The notes beneath the pieces were generated by a model. It made no database searches. It saw only the letters and a list, made by a program, of their open reading frames with translations, and was not told where the DNA came from. Shown in pieces: positions 9,777 to 20,805 of a stretch of DNA of 64,000 nucleotides. Made by a program: the position numbers and the translations under genes. This DNA is from Macrotrachela quadricornifera (lineage: Eukaryota; Rotifera; Eurotatoria; Philodinida; Philodinidae): positions 1,606,034 through 1,670,033 of the forward strand of contig JAJEKB010021158.1 in the NCBI GenBank assembly GCA_022393335.1, in the 5' to 3' direction. Numbering within the stretch: position 1 is the stretch's first letter; each line of letters opens with the position of its first letter.

Positions 9777-12269
9777 CTGGGTTGCGCATAATCTTTTGTT
9801 AGCGAGGTACAGTTATGATTTCAAAGTGAATATCTAATGAATTTTATCGCAAATCAAAGAGCGACAAAACTAGACTTATTGATAATAAAAAGTAAGAACT
9901 ATCAAAATCTTTTCATGTTGAACTTAGAAAATTTTCGGAAGTTGCATACCTTTTTTAGCATAGAGAATTAAGGAACTGACAATTTAAACATATAATAAAA
10001 TACTTTTTATATTGTTTGGTAGAGCTTCTCGAATTCTACAAAAATGTATATATTAGAGGTTCTTTTAAAAAAAACTCGTTTTTGTTAACACGGAAAAAAC
10101 TGGACCTTTTGAATAAAATTAGCTTTTTTCGTTACTTTCACTTACAAAGCGCTTTGAAATATATCCATCTGATTCAATGAGAAAAACTACATCCGAAATC
10201 TATATCTTGAAGCGTCTCCGTTAATAAAAATAACCAACTGCCTGTCCAAGTGTGACGGAATCACGTGTTTTCCCATGCTTTTGTAATATCTCAATGAAAT
10301 GAAGTAATATAAAGCTGAGATCCTCTATGCATACTGAAAGTTTCATAGGATTTGAAGTTTTAGTGTTGGTTTAATGACTGACACATAGGTCGTGACGAAA
10401 TCTACACAAAATGGAACTTGACTTTGAGTGCTGTTGAAAGTTTAGAAACTCAACTCAACTATAAATGTGGTGATAAGAGTCTCTCTACAAAAGTTGTAGC
10501 TCAAATGCTTAGCCATATAAAGAAATAAAAATAAAATGCGAAGTACATATTGTTAGTTTTGTAGATAGAAAAAGGTATCGTGGCGGAATCATGTTCAAGA
10601 AATGATCATGTTTTATCAACGTTTATTTTCAGAAAGTTATGTAAGAAGTATATCACAAGCAACCTCTCGTTTACCAGTATAAAATATCCCGTTGTTGCAT
10701 AAGTTTTGCACGTTTGGATCAGTAGAATTATACTACATGTAAAGGGAAGTCATTATGTATTCTGATAGCGCTCGAAATTCTCTACTACTTTATGTATTTA
10801 AGTCTTGACTTGCACTTATTTTCTGAAAAATATATCGAGTATAGTGAAGACACCTGCACTTTCAGACTTCCACAAACTTTATTTTTTATTTTTTTGTTAT
10901 ATGCTTTTAAAATTTTTATCTACATAATAAAACTGTTTTTCTAGAAAATTAATTATATATTCTGAGAGTCTTTGGAATGCTCCATCACTCTGTATATTCT
11001 ACTCTTGAATTGAACTTATTTGCCGAAAAATATTTCGAACATTGGAAATGTAGGTAAGGGTGTCTTCACTATACTCGAAATATTTTTCAAAAAATAAACG
11101 CACGTTAAAACTTAAATACATAGAATGATAGAAAATTCCGACCGCTGCTAGAATACATAATAACTTTCCTTTATATGTAGTTCTATATTGGCATTATAGT
11201 TTTACTGACCAAACATGCAGAACTTATGCAACAACGGGATACCGTAAAATAAAATGAGAGAAAAATGAAATTGTAATAAGAAAAAGTGAAATATGAATGA
11301 TTTAATGGCATGTTAAATTAAAAAATTAAGAAACCTTGAATATATGAATGATATCATTATAGTTTTTAGTACTCAAATAGTATATCATCGTAGTTATAGT
11401 TCTCAAGTAATATATATGACTCGTTAAATGATTTGCCTCACGATAAATATTTGTTTAAAAACAACAATTTGAATGGTACTCAATATTTTAATATATTGCT
11501 AATAGAAACTTGATCATTGTATAATGATTCCATCACGGCCTCTTTCATTAGTTAGTATGTGTATAGAAATTGTCAATTAGGCCGTTGGATAGATCGCAAA
11601 AATCTGTATTTAATGTAATATTTGTCGAAACAAAAAAGCAACTGATTCATGAATAAAAATTGAATTACATGGAAGTTTCGTGTCGGAATCACCATTATCG
11701 CTGTATAAGTTTTAAACGTATAAATAAATTTTTTGAAGAAGCGACCAAACGTAGTCCAATTGTTATATTTCTATAGACTATCGAAAGCTCCTTTATTATA
11801 TATGAACCTTAATTCAGCTTTCAATTTTGTCACATTTGAGCTACATTGGCTTTATAACAGATCTTTCTCAAAAAAAGCAATAAACTAACAAATAAAAAAC
11901 GCATTTCCGTGTGCTATGAACATCGCTTTATATGATGGTCATATTAGTTTCAATCGATCAAGTAGGTCAACTTCGCCGACTGGGTATACCTTTACGTAGA
12001 CAGGCCGCGAAAAAAGCTAGTTTTATTGAAAGAATCAAGTGTTTTTCCTCTATAAAAAGAACAATTGCTGATACCTCAATTTTTCATGGTAAAAAAATAT
12101 GAAATTTCCGAAAATTTTTTAAGTTTGACATGAAGGGATTTGACAGCTATCTCTTTTTAGTATCAATAAGCCTAGTTTTTGTCGCTCTTCAATTTGTTAT
12201 AAAATTCATCAGATATTTAATTTGAAATCATGGCTCTATTCCACTAACAAAAGGTTATGCACTACTCGA
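9777..12269. mobile_element. Large foldback element, 2.5 kb, TA-flanked, non-autonomous
   Basis: The outer arms are inverted copies: about 9777-10140 pairs with about 12000-12269. Shared blocks include CTTTTGTTAG, ATGATTTCAAA, GAGCGACAAAA, TTATTGATA, AAATTTTCGGAA and TAGCTTTTTTCG. Both ends are bordered by TA (9775-9776 and 12270-12271). It contains no transposase frame. The arms match, in order and orientation, the arms of the element at 21395-22250, so both belong to one family. The interior holds a second nested palindrome (10676-11255) and otherwise unrecognised AT-rich DNA. TA borders suggest mobilisation by a Tc1/mariner-type transposase; that is inference. Confidence 0.65.
10676..11255. 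repeat. Nested palindrome inside the 9777-12269 element
   Basis: The left arm (about 10676-10860) is inverted at about 11050-11255: ATCCCGTTGTTGCATAAGTT pairs with AACTTATGCAACAACGGGAT. A further direct copy of part of the left arm (ATGTATTCTGATAGC ... TTGACTTGCACTTATTTTC) occurs at about 10955-11050. The unit is therefore present three times, two direct and one inverted. Confidence 0.65.
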
Positions 12270-12630
12270 TACATTTAACGGAACTTTAATGAAGAAAACT
12301 AAGCAAATTAAACGGATCGCAAAAGAAAGAAAAATTATGAAAATTTATTATGTTTTGTATTTGTTGGACTTCAACCTTTCACTTTCCAGCTATTTTCACA
12401 AAACAAAACTTGATCAAAATAAAAACCAAGCTCACAGTTCACTTTTATGTGTTGTGCAACTCAATTCCAAAGTCATGACCTTCTTACTACATGAGCTCAC
12501 CATCTGTCTATCATCTGAATCCGTCTGATTATTTCATCTAACAGAGTTGTGCGGAAAACCATGATTTACAATACTTGCCTTGAATGATCAATGATTGTAT
12601 AATTGCGAAATAAACCAGAAAGTCAATAAC
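12270..12630. other. Intergenic, no gene recognised
   Basis: A short stretch between the foldback element and the stop codon of the ART gene. It probably includes the ART 3' UTR. Nothing else is visible. Confidence 0.4.
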
Positions 12631-13767
12631 TTAGAAAGAGAGATGACGAAAGGATTGTTTATACTCACTATTGTGACGATGTTTTAATTGTAGATAGATC
12701 AGGTGTTTGTTATTTGTCTCGTCAAATTCAACACTTTGAACAGTAAAGCAAACTCCAGGAGTTACAAGTTCTTCCTCTTCATCAGGCATCATAGAGTAAG
12801 GTTGAAGATCTGAAGTAAAAGCACAAACTACTTCCATAATGAATAAAACATTCGTGTCGAAAAATTCAGCAACTATGCGATTTCGACTACATGAAGTAAA
12901 CGCTTGAAATGAACGATACTCATTAGGATGCTGTAAACAATATTTATAAGTGGCAATTTGATCGTCTGTTAGATTAGCTGCTCGATAGAGTCGATGCTTT
13001 TTTTTATTCGATTTACTGTCGAAAGGATTATCCCATAAAAGTAGACAGAATGGTCCAAATGTAGAAACTTTACTTCGCCAGACATTTTCATGCTGTTGGT
13101 CTCCTATTAATCTCATAAATTCATTTAATTTTCTATAAAGAAAGCTGTCCATAGTATAGAGTCGAGCACAGCATTTCCATACGTCTTCCATTTTACTGTC
13201 TTTCAGCTTCATTAACTCGTTACCTATCCACTCAGCTTCCTGTTCTTTTCCTGTTTTCTTGCCCTCTTCAATGATACCGAGAACAGCTTTTTCAACAATC
13301 CATGGAATAATAGTTTCGTCTTTCGAGGGTGATCGACGTTCCACAAGATTTAGATGCTTTTTGGTTTCTACTATAAAGGGTGATGTCCATCCGTACTGAC
13401 CACCAAACGGACGTGGAGGAGCAATAGGATCAAAGTTGAAACGTTCTCCTCGTAAATGTTTTTCATCGTTTTTGCATATCACTCGTTGGACAGGCCTACT
13501 CTTTGTCGTATCATCACGGAGGATTTGAAAGTTCTGTTTAAAGTCAATGTAGCAATCGTCCAATGTAGCCTGTGTTTCATTATTCATGAATTTCTCTTCG
13601 ATAATATAATTTTCCACATCAGAATAATAGCTCCATTTGGCTGGCTGACAGTCGGACCATGGATCTGGACTAGATACCCACATCCACCTAATGCATGATG
13701 GAGAGGTAGCCAGTGTAGATGTTTGACGGTCCATTGTTTTAACTTTATTTGTATCGTTTTCGGTCAT
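12631..13767 (-). CDS. WWE-domain and RT6-type ADP-ribosyltransferase
   Basis: A single-exon gene of 378 residues. The ATG at 13767 is chosen because the two codons before it have no ATG. Residues about 25-100 resemble a WWE domain (W.W.S...PW, a W-S-Y-Y-SDVENYIIEE run and YIDFK). Residues about 190-370 form an arginine-type ADP-ribosyltransferase fold. The R-S-E triad is visible: R in LYRAANL (about 262), S in FTSCS (about 292), and the acidic DEEEELVTPG motif (about 330) providing E-x-E. By family knowledge it transfers ADP-ribose from NAD+ to protein arginine; the WWE may bind ADP-ribose chains or partners. No signal peptide is seen, so it is probably intracellular. Such proteins are numerous in bdelloid rotifers as I recall. 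All key residues are present, suggesting activity. Confidence 0.85.
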   Translation of the reverse strand: MTENDTNKVKTMDRQTSTLATSPSCIRWMWVSSPDPWSDCQPAKWSYYSDVENYIIEEKFMNNETQATLDDCYIDFKQNFQILRDDTTKSRPVQRVICKNDEKHLRGERFNFDPIAPPRPFGGQYGWTSPFIVETKKHLNLVERRSPSKDETIIPWIVEKAVLGIIEEGKKTGKEQEAEWIGNELMKLKDSKMEDVWKCCARLYTMDSFLYRKLNEFMRLIGDQQHENVWRSKVSTFGPFCLLLWDNPFDSKSNKKKHRLYRAANLTDDQIATYKYCLQHPNEYRSFQAFTSCSRNRIVAEFFDTNVLFIMEVVCAFTSDLQPYSMMPDEEEELVTPGVCFTVQSVEFDETNNKHLIYLQLKHRHNSEYKQSFRHLSF

Positions 13768-13923
13768 ATACAAACTCTATGAAAGTGTGTTGATATATTT
13801 TTTGTTCTAGAAATGACAATAATAGAGGACAACTTTTTATATTGTGTAAAGCAACGTTTATTTTTCTACGTTAGGTCGTAAAAATAAGCCATTTTCCCGT
13901 CTGAGAACATCGAGTACTACATA

Positions 13924-14873
13924 AAGGGTGTTCCAGAAATTCTGAAACGATTTATATAATAAATTTTTTGTAGTAAAACCCATGTTTGAAAATTTGCCTC
14001 TATGAGGAAAAGATACAGTAAAAAGACGCCCTACAAAATGGCCTTTGATTGATCTCGCCAGCACATCTAGTAAGAAAGTTACAGGCTTTGAAATGTGCTT
14101 GACAAGAAAGAAAATTTAACCAGGAACTCGGTGGACATGGTGATGAATCCAGTAAAAGCTCCATAACTTCATCAAAATGAAAGGTTTTTCGATCGGATTT
14201 ATTTTTCTTTGATCAAAAATGATTGCTCTTCTCAACCTAGCCGTAAGATCCAAACATCGATCATATTTTCTATTTCTTGGTGGATTTCCTGTCTTAAACA
14301 TGGTTTGTCGAATTTTGGCCTATTTTGAAACTTGGTTGGCGAATAGTCCATGTGTCTTAATAAATTTTTCTACATATCACGAGAAAGAGTACATTTAGAA
14401 GTACTAACCACAAACTGAGTTCTCACTTTTGCTACGCTTTTTTTACGGAAATAGTGAGGAGGAGGAAGTTAGAATCGAAAAAAGTACTAAATTTACAAAG
14501 TTTTCATTTTTTTCGCTTCGCATATAATTTGTTCAGTTTCCTTAACTGGAGTTATGAAATTAACGATTAGGTATGATTTTGTAGAGAATTTGACGGGGCT
14601 CCTATTTTAAAAAGAATTTGCTCTAGGGTACCTAATAAATACGAGTTAAAGCACAAATACTATGACTGGATTTCCGGTTAATTTGTCTTTTTTGTCATGC
14701 ACATTTCAAAGCCTGTAACTTTCTTACTAGATGCGCTAGCAAGGTCAATCAAAGGCCATTTTGTAGGGCGTCTTTTACTGTATCTTTTCCTCATAGAGGC
14801 AAATTTTCAAACATGGGTTTTACTACAAAAAAATTTATTATATAAATCATTTCAGAACTTCTGGGACACCCTT
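13924..14873. mobile_element. Non-autonomous TA-flanked inverted-repeat element (MITE), 950 bp
   Basis: Terminal inverted repeats of about 200 bp: 13924-14121 (AAGGGTGTTCCAGAAATTCT at the end) and 14676-14873 (ending AGAACTTCTGGGACACCCTT). The repeats are flanked by TA at 13922-13923 and 14874-14875. The interior of about 550 bp has a 61-codon open frame (14116-14301, minus) with no transposase motif. The arrangement fits a Tc1/mariner-class deletion derivative. It lies about 150 bp upstream of the ART start codon, so it may affect that promoter. Confidence 0.75.
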
Positions 14874-17800
14874 TAGTCTTTTTTGACATCAACAATTTGA
14901 TTCCTTTTGATGGTAAATAAACTATGACTAATGACATAATCAACAATCCATATTTTCTTTTGGACTTTAGGTTTCAGAGCATAGAGAATGATATGAGACA
15001 TGTAACTTGCTGAATAACTTGTGCTTTTGATAAAATTCCTCGAAAGAATTATATTTAACATTACAAATAAGCGAAAAGACTTAACTGAACAAATCTTATC
15101 AAAAATACCTATATCAAGGTAACAGTAACTGGAGATTTTCTGAAAGTTTTACGTTTTATTGTAATCATACCGTTAATATAAATCATTAATCTGACAGAAG
15201 TCAACGAATAAAAATCTTACAGACAATGATTTAACGTACTTGATAAAAACTGTATAGAACTGTTTTAAACAAAATCATCTCATATCTTATGTATATAATG
15301 AATGACATATATAGTGCATTGTTTTGTCTCCGTCTAGAAGTGTCCATCACGTGATATCTACACAGATCGAATAAAAATACGTCAATCAGAAAGAAGAAAA
15401 AAGAAAATGATTATATGATTTATAGCCTGGCTACCTGTTCTTAGAAATGCAATTCTTTGCCGGAATTTAAGGATGTGCATCCGTAAAAATGACTTTATTT
15501 TACCCTATTTTTCATGTTCTTTCAATTAGCATATGTTTTTTGTATTAGGAAAACGTGCGATAAAATTTTTTGAGCCAGTTAATATGATAATAAAAAAATT
15601 ACAACTTGCAATCGACTGTTCGATTTATTTTGATTATAATCGATTTGTGAAATCATTTTTCTTTTGTTTCATCGGGTTCATACTTGCCTTAATTATAATG
15701 TTATAATTTTTGTTGGTTTACAGCGCTGTCAATGTGCCCTTCTTCAGATGCAGTAAAGCAAATATGTCGTTCGCCGATTCGATTCTTGCATAGTTATTTA
15801 CACAAATATACGATAGAAGAAAATTTTTTTCTCGTTCTGTTTATACGATGAGCAATCGATTTTTTTGCATACATCATGTAATTGATGTAAATGGTAATGC
15901 ATGCATATATATTCCTACTAAAACTTGCCAAATGACGACTTGTTTTCCTTCTTTCATCATAAGAGTAAAACAACATGCGAAGTATCATTTTCATTGTAAA
16001 ACAATAACTTGTTGTAGATTATGTATTCTCAAATTAGAAACATTTATTTTAGTTTAAAAACATCTTCTATCTATGTTCATATGAATAAAAATTCAAAAAA
16101 TAAAACCGTTTTCGATTGCTCTCTGTTACATCTGATTAGATGATGATAATATCCTTAAAATCAAGCGAATTGAAAGAAAAACTTTAAAAAAATCTAAAAG
16201 CTTTGATGTCTAGATTTAAGGTACCGACAAAGCTAATTTGAAGTAAATTTTTTTTTGCGCTTTTTTACATCATTTGATAGATTTTTAGCTGCTGATCATG
16301 AATATCTACTTTTTAGCCTTGGAAAAAAACTTCTTTTCGGTCAAAAAATATGAAATACTTGAGGGATGCCATTTTCCGAGAAAAATGCGTCTGTTAGCGG
16401 TGACAAGTAAAGTTCATCGATTCGACTGTATAAGGCAGAAGTATTTCTATGAATATCGATGGTAACAGAACTGAAATATAAATCCTATCCCTGTGGAAAG
16501 ACTCGAATATTTTTGAATATTGAGGGTAACAAACAATTATATATTTTAGCCCAATAATTTAAAGTAAACATCATCTTTCAACCGAAAGTTGTTAGGGGAG
16601 TCAAATTACCCGTATACAAGTCTATCTATTTAATAAACTCTTCAGCCACAATAAATAGTTTAGTATAATCAAACATCAATACATCCATACACAACAGTTA
16701 TAAGAGTCTTCAGCACAACAGTTTTGTTCTAACAATACCATACAACTATAATTGATCTATTAGCGATCATGGACGTATGAACAAGTAGAAAATCAAGAAA
16801 TATTTAATAAACATGATTTTATCATGTAGTTAGAATAACAAGGATATAGTCCGATTTTTATAACGTACATTTTCACTCGTGAGATTCGTCCTGTAGACAA
16901 TATCACTTCCTGTTGTGTACTACTTCTCGCGAATTGGTTTGGAAACATCAATGCAGAAAAGATGTATGTCACAATTGGGTTTAAATTTGAAAAAAATGGC
17001 TCAAATGATCCACCTCAGATGTATCAAACAGATATGGACATGAAATACTTTGAATGGTTTGGCATCTCATCCAATATAAGTATATCTTTTATTTCATTTA
17101 ATAAGTAATATTACAGCAGCTTTTAAAAAGCAGAATATTGCCTTTTCTTTTCAACATCTTTTCTATTTAATAAAATTTTTCTGATCGGCAATTTTGACAA
17201 CCATCCGTAGACTCTGATCCCCTACCTAGATGATCTTTGTTCAAACTTTATTTATTCTAATTCATGGAATCTTTTAGTGTTCAATCCCGACTGGTCAATT
17301 TTGGGACCCATTCATCTGATTCATCGAAAGCTCAATATCAAAAACTCTTGGTGGCTTGGAGTTCTAGTGTGAAAAGATTTGAATGGTTGAAAAATCGAGC
17401 TCCATAATATTTGATTGTTAGAAAAGCCAATTTCGAAAATCCTTAATTGGCTGCCTATTGATATAGAAGCAATCAAACTTTCTAATCTCGTGTTTTTTTG
17501 ACCTTTGACCTGCCAGCCTCCCACAAATACACTCACAATTTTTTTTTCATATGACCCTCTCTACAGTCACGGGAACAAGCCTTATTTCTTGGGTAATTTC
17601 CATTATAGTTATTTGACCATTTCTTGGCAACCTGATCATCCTCGCTCTCATCCTCGAAATTATTATGGTGATAAAGTAGCTGATAATATTAAATTAATAA
17701 CAGATTAAAATGAGAAAGATTAATCATGCCTATAAAATTAAAAACTATTTGTTCTCCCTTGTATATGTGCTCACGAATTTCGTCATTGATGAAAGTATTA

Positions 17801-20800
17801 TTGGTGAAATTACAGAGACACAACTACATTTAAATTTTGTGGAAGGCAGACATATTCGCAAGCGTACACATCCAGGTGACGATTACGATCTCCATAAACG
17901 ATCGTATTTTGGTCAAATACTATAATGATACGGTCGATTTTGTCCTGTTCACCTCCCGCTATATAATCAGATTTATCTACTGAACCAAAATAACCTATAA
18001 TAAATAAAAAAGCACTATTTATTAAATTGTACCGTTACGATAGCCACATGCAACCAGATGCGATCGTGCACGATGATATACGACCCTATAAGGCAATCGT
18101 ATATGACCGTATACGGAGCACACATATTCACCCTTTAAGCATCCCCATTTTTGTATGATCTCCGTATATCTCCGTTTTTCTTTGTAAACGATCGTTTACG
18201 AGCATGCAGGTTCGACCTGGGTTAGTATCTCTTTGAATTTTGATCAAGAAGACTACTTCGCTAAGAACCGACCGTAACCACAATATGGTCGGAGTTTTCC
18301 AACACTTGAGTCTTATCCAATTGTCATGAAATTTTGTACGTAGAATGATCTCATCCGTATCTCAGTCGAGTTCGAAGATGAGGGTGATCCGTTAAGGATT
18401 TGCTGCGTTACGGTAAAAATATCCTCATTTTCTATGTAAATAATGACCTATTCTAATTTTTTATAATTTTCTTAAAGAAAAGATTTAACATAATCAAAAC
18501 AAAACTTCAATTATCATATGCCAAAAGATAGAGAATTTCATGAACTGCAAAACGATGCTAAGTTATAGGGGTAAATAGGTTGCGCACACGATTTCCTCTG
18601 TATCACAATGTCGAAAAACTATGAAAAACTCATATATCTTGACAATGTGTCTGTGTAATATTTGTTTGTTTTCGATGTTACCAATACGAATTTTTTCAGA
18701 GTAGATAGAGTTCTTTAAGAGCTATAAAATGATGGAAAATAATAGGGATAGATATGCTGCGCTTAATATGTCTTCAATATGACACGTGAGTAAAATCATG
18801 AAAAAGCCATATAGCTTAATTGTGTGTCTGTGTGACATTCGTTTGTTCTACACAGAGCCAAGGTTATTTTTATGTACTCGACAAGCAAAGTTCACGATAG
18901 ATTGATTTTGATTAGCCTATCTAAAAAAGTTTTATTCTTGAGCGCACTAAGGAACTGCTCTTTAGGCGCTACAGATGCTCTCTTTTTGTCCCATAGGACG
19001 TGGCGAGGAGTTAGTTCCAAAGACTTTATTTATTTGCATAAATGAAAATTTGTTTTTTAAGTTAAAGCACGTTTCATATTATGAACTCATGTTAACTAAG
19101 TCAAAGTGTGGTACAAATTGTTGAGGATCATCTTGAAAAGGTAAATTAGCATTCTAACGGGTACCATTGTAATAAATACAAAATCCTAATTTATTCATAA
19201 ATAAATTCACCATTTTCTGAAGAAAATAAACAAAAACTAAAGAAAATCAAAGCAAGAATTATTGTATACAATAAATATTTTTTCTGGTCAATAGTAATTT
19301 ACGGACTTAGAACGTACCTAGACTAGATCAACTTAAAATTTTCAGATCCGAACCAGGATTCGTACTCGGCGAGCTCTAGTCGACACATTATAGGATGACT
19401 CATACGTCTTATTCACTTTTTGAAGTACACATTACTCTCAGATTTATATCCGAGGTACTCGCATTTGTTATTTCTAGTTTTAGGTCATCTACCGACATGG
19501 TTCTTCTGTAGATATCACCCATTTTCAACTTCGTCTCTATAAGAGATAATATCGTTAGCTTCACATTCATTATCTAGATTTTTCGAGATATCTTATGCAA
19601 CGCGGATTGCTTAAATATGTGACTGTACTAACAAAGACGATAAAGAGCATAGTATTGGAAAATAAATCATATAGACTTTTTAATCTATTATAATCATTAT
19701 ATACGTATCAAGATTGTAATCGATAAATGTGTGAATGAGATAAATGTTGCATTATTCATACAATGTATTGATTAAAACCAATATAGGTATATCATAAAAA
19801 ATACTGATAGTTCTGTCCAAATATGGGTACATATACATAGTTTAATAATTCGGAAATGGTGAATTTATTCATCAACATGCTTTCGGTATTTTCTAAGCAA
19901 TAAAATGTTTTTTATATGCTAAAAATTGATTTACTTATATATCATTATGTGGCCATTATTGAATAACTATTATAATTGTTAATTTGACAGCATTTATTTG
20001 TTCATCACATGAACAATTTGAATATGTTTTAAAGAACTTTCTTTTTACCAATAAATTTTATAAAAATTCAACGTCTATCCTTGTAAAAATAGTCAAATGA
20101 TATAGGTATGTGTGTTTTGGCGATTCAATTTATCCATTACTTTCGTTCTAAACGAACTATTGATCTTACACTTCGTGTTATTATGATATCTTTTAACATT
20201 ATTCTAGTAGACAATTTTATAAACGATCCACACCAATACGATCTAGTAATAAGATAATGATATGCATCTTCTATAAAAGTTAGCTTTGAGATGTATCGTC
20301 CTCTAGAGATAGCATATTTTCACTTATTTTTTTCTCCATTTTTACTTTTTATTTTTCAACGCATTCTATGTAATTTCAATTGGCTAGACATGTGGCAATG
20401 CGCTATGCAGCAGTCTAGAACATTAGTTTTTCCTTAAGTTGTATACATGATTTTCTTAAATGCATCTTTTTTCTGATCGAGATAATACTATTCTTTTTAT
20501 ATATTTTTACTTATTAGCACAAATTTTATATTGTGCTTTTATCGTTTTCTCCAATTTGATGAATAACAAAGTCTTTTTTTTTACTTTTTTGTCCGGATTA
20601 TCTATAAGGTCTCGAATGAATGATTTTTCAAATAAGTAAAGAAACTTATTATCTCAATGTTTTCACATTACCTAAATATGTTTTATGATATCAACACATA
20701 CTCACACAAACAAAACACAATATACAACACACTCGCGCAACAACCACATGTATGTGGAAAAAAGGGTTGGTTTCAAAGAGCACCAAAGACTGTTGTTTAT

Positions 20801-20805
20801 TGTTG
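14874..20805. other. Long intergenic region, no gene recognised
   Basis: Nearly 6 kb without a supported gene. Short open frames (15794-16057, 17321-17925) overlap on both strands and have no recognisable content. The segment 18040-18224 has clustered ACGATCG/CGTATACGG motifs and ends in TTCGACCTGGGTTA, like the end of the element at 21053-21331; it may be a decayed relative. A diverged direct repeat is listed at 18520-18860. The rest is AT-rich and unremarkable. Confidence 0.4.
18520..18860. repeat. Two diverged direct repeats of about 170 bp
   Basis: The first copy runs about 18520-18690 and the second about 18715-18860. Shared features in order are a TAGGG(G/A)TA..TA block, a short GCGC core, AC.ATGAAAAA-like runs, GTGTCTGTGTGA/T and ATT(T/C)GTTTGTT. 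Divergence is high, so this is an old duplication or part of a decayed repeat family. Confidence 0.4.

Noticed and set aside
12289..12528. 79-codon plus frame, lysine-rich start
   Set aside because: No domain, lies at the border of the foldback element, and has AT-driven composition.
13456..13698. 80-codon plus frame
   Set aside because: Antisense shadow of the ART gene.
17505..17925. Two consecutive plus frames that might be exons
   Set aside because: No convincing splice junction joins them and no family was recognised; an overlapping minus frame is equally long.
19330..19395. Segment with GATCCGAACCAGGATTCG resembling a tRNA T-arm
   Set aside because: No cloverleaf could be built around it and no D-arm or CCA-proximal stem was found.
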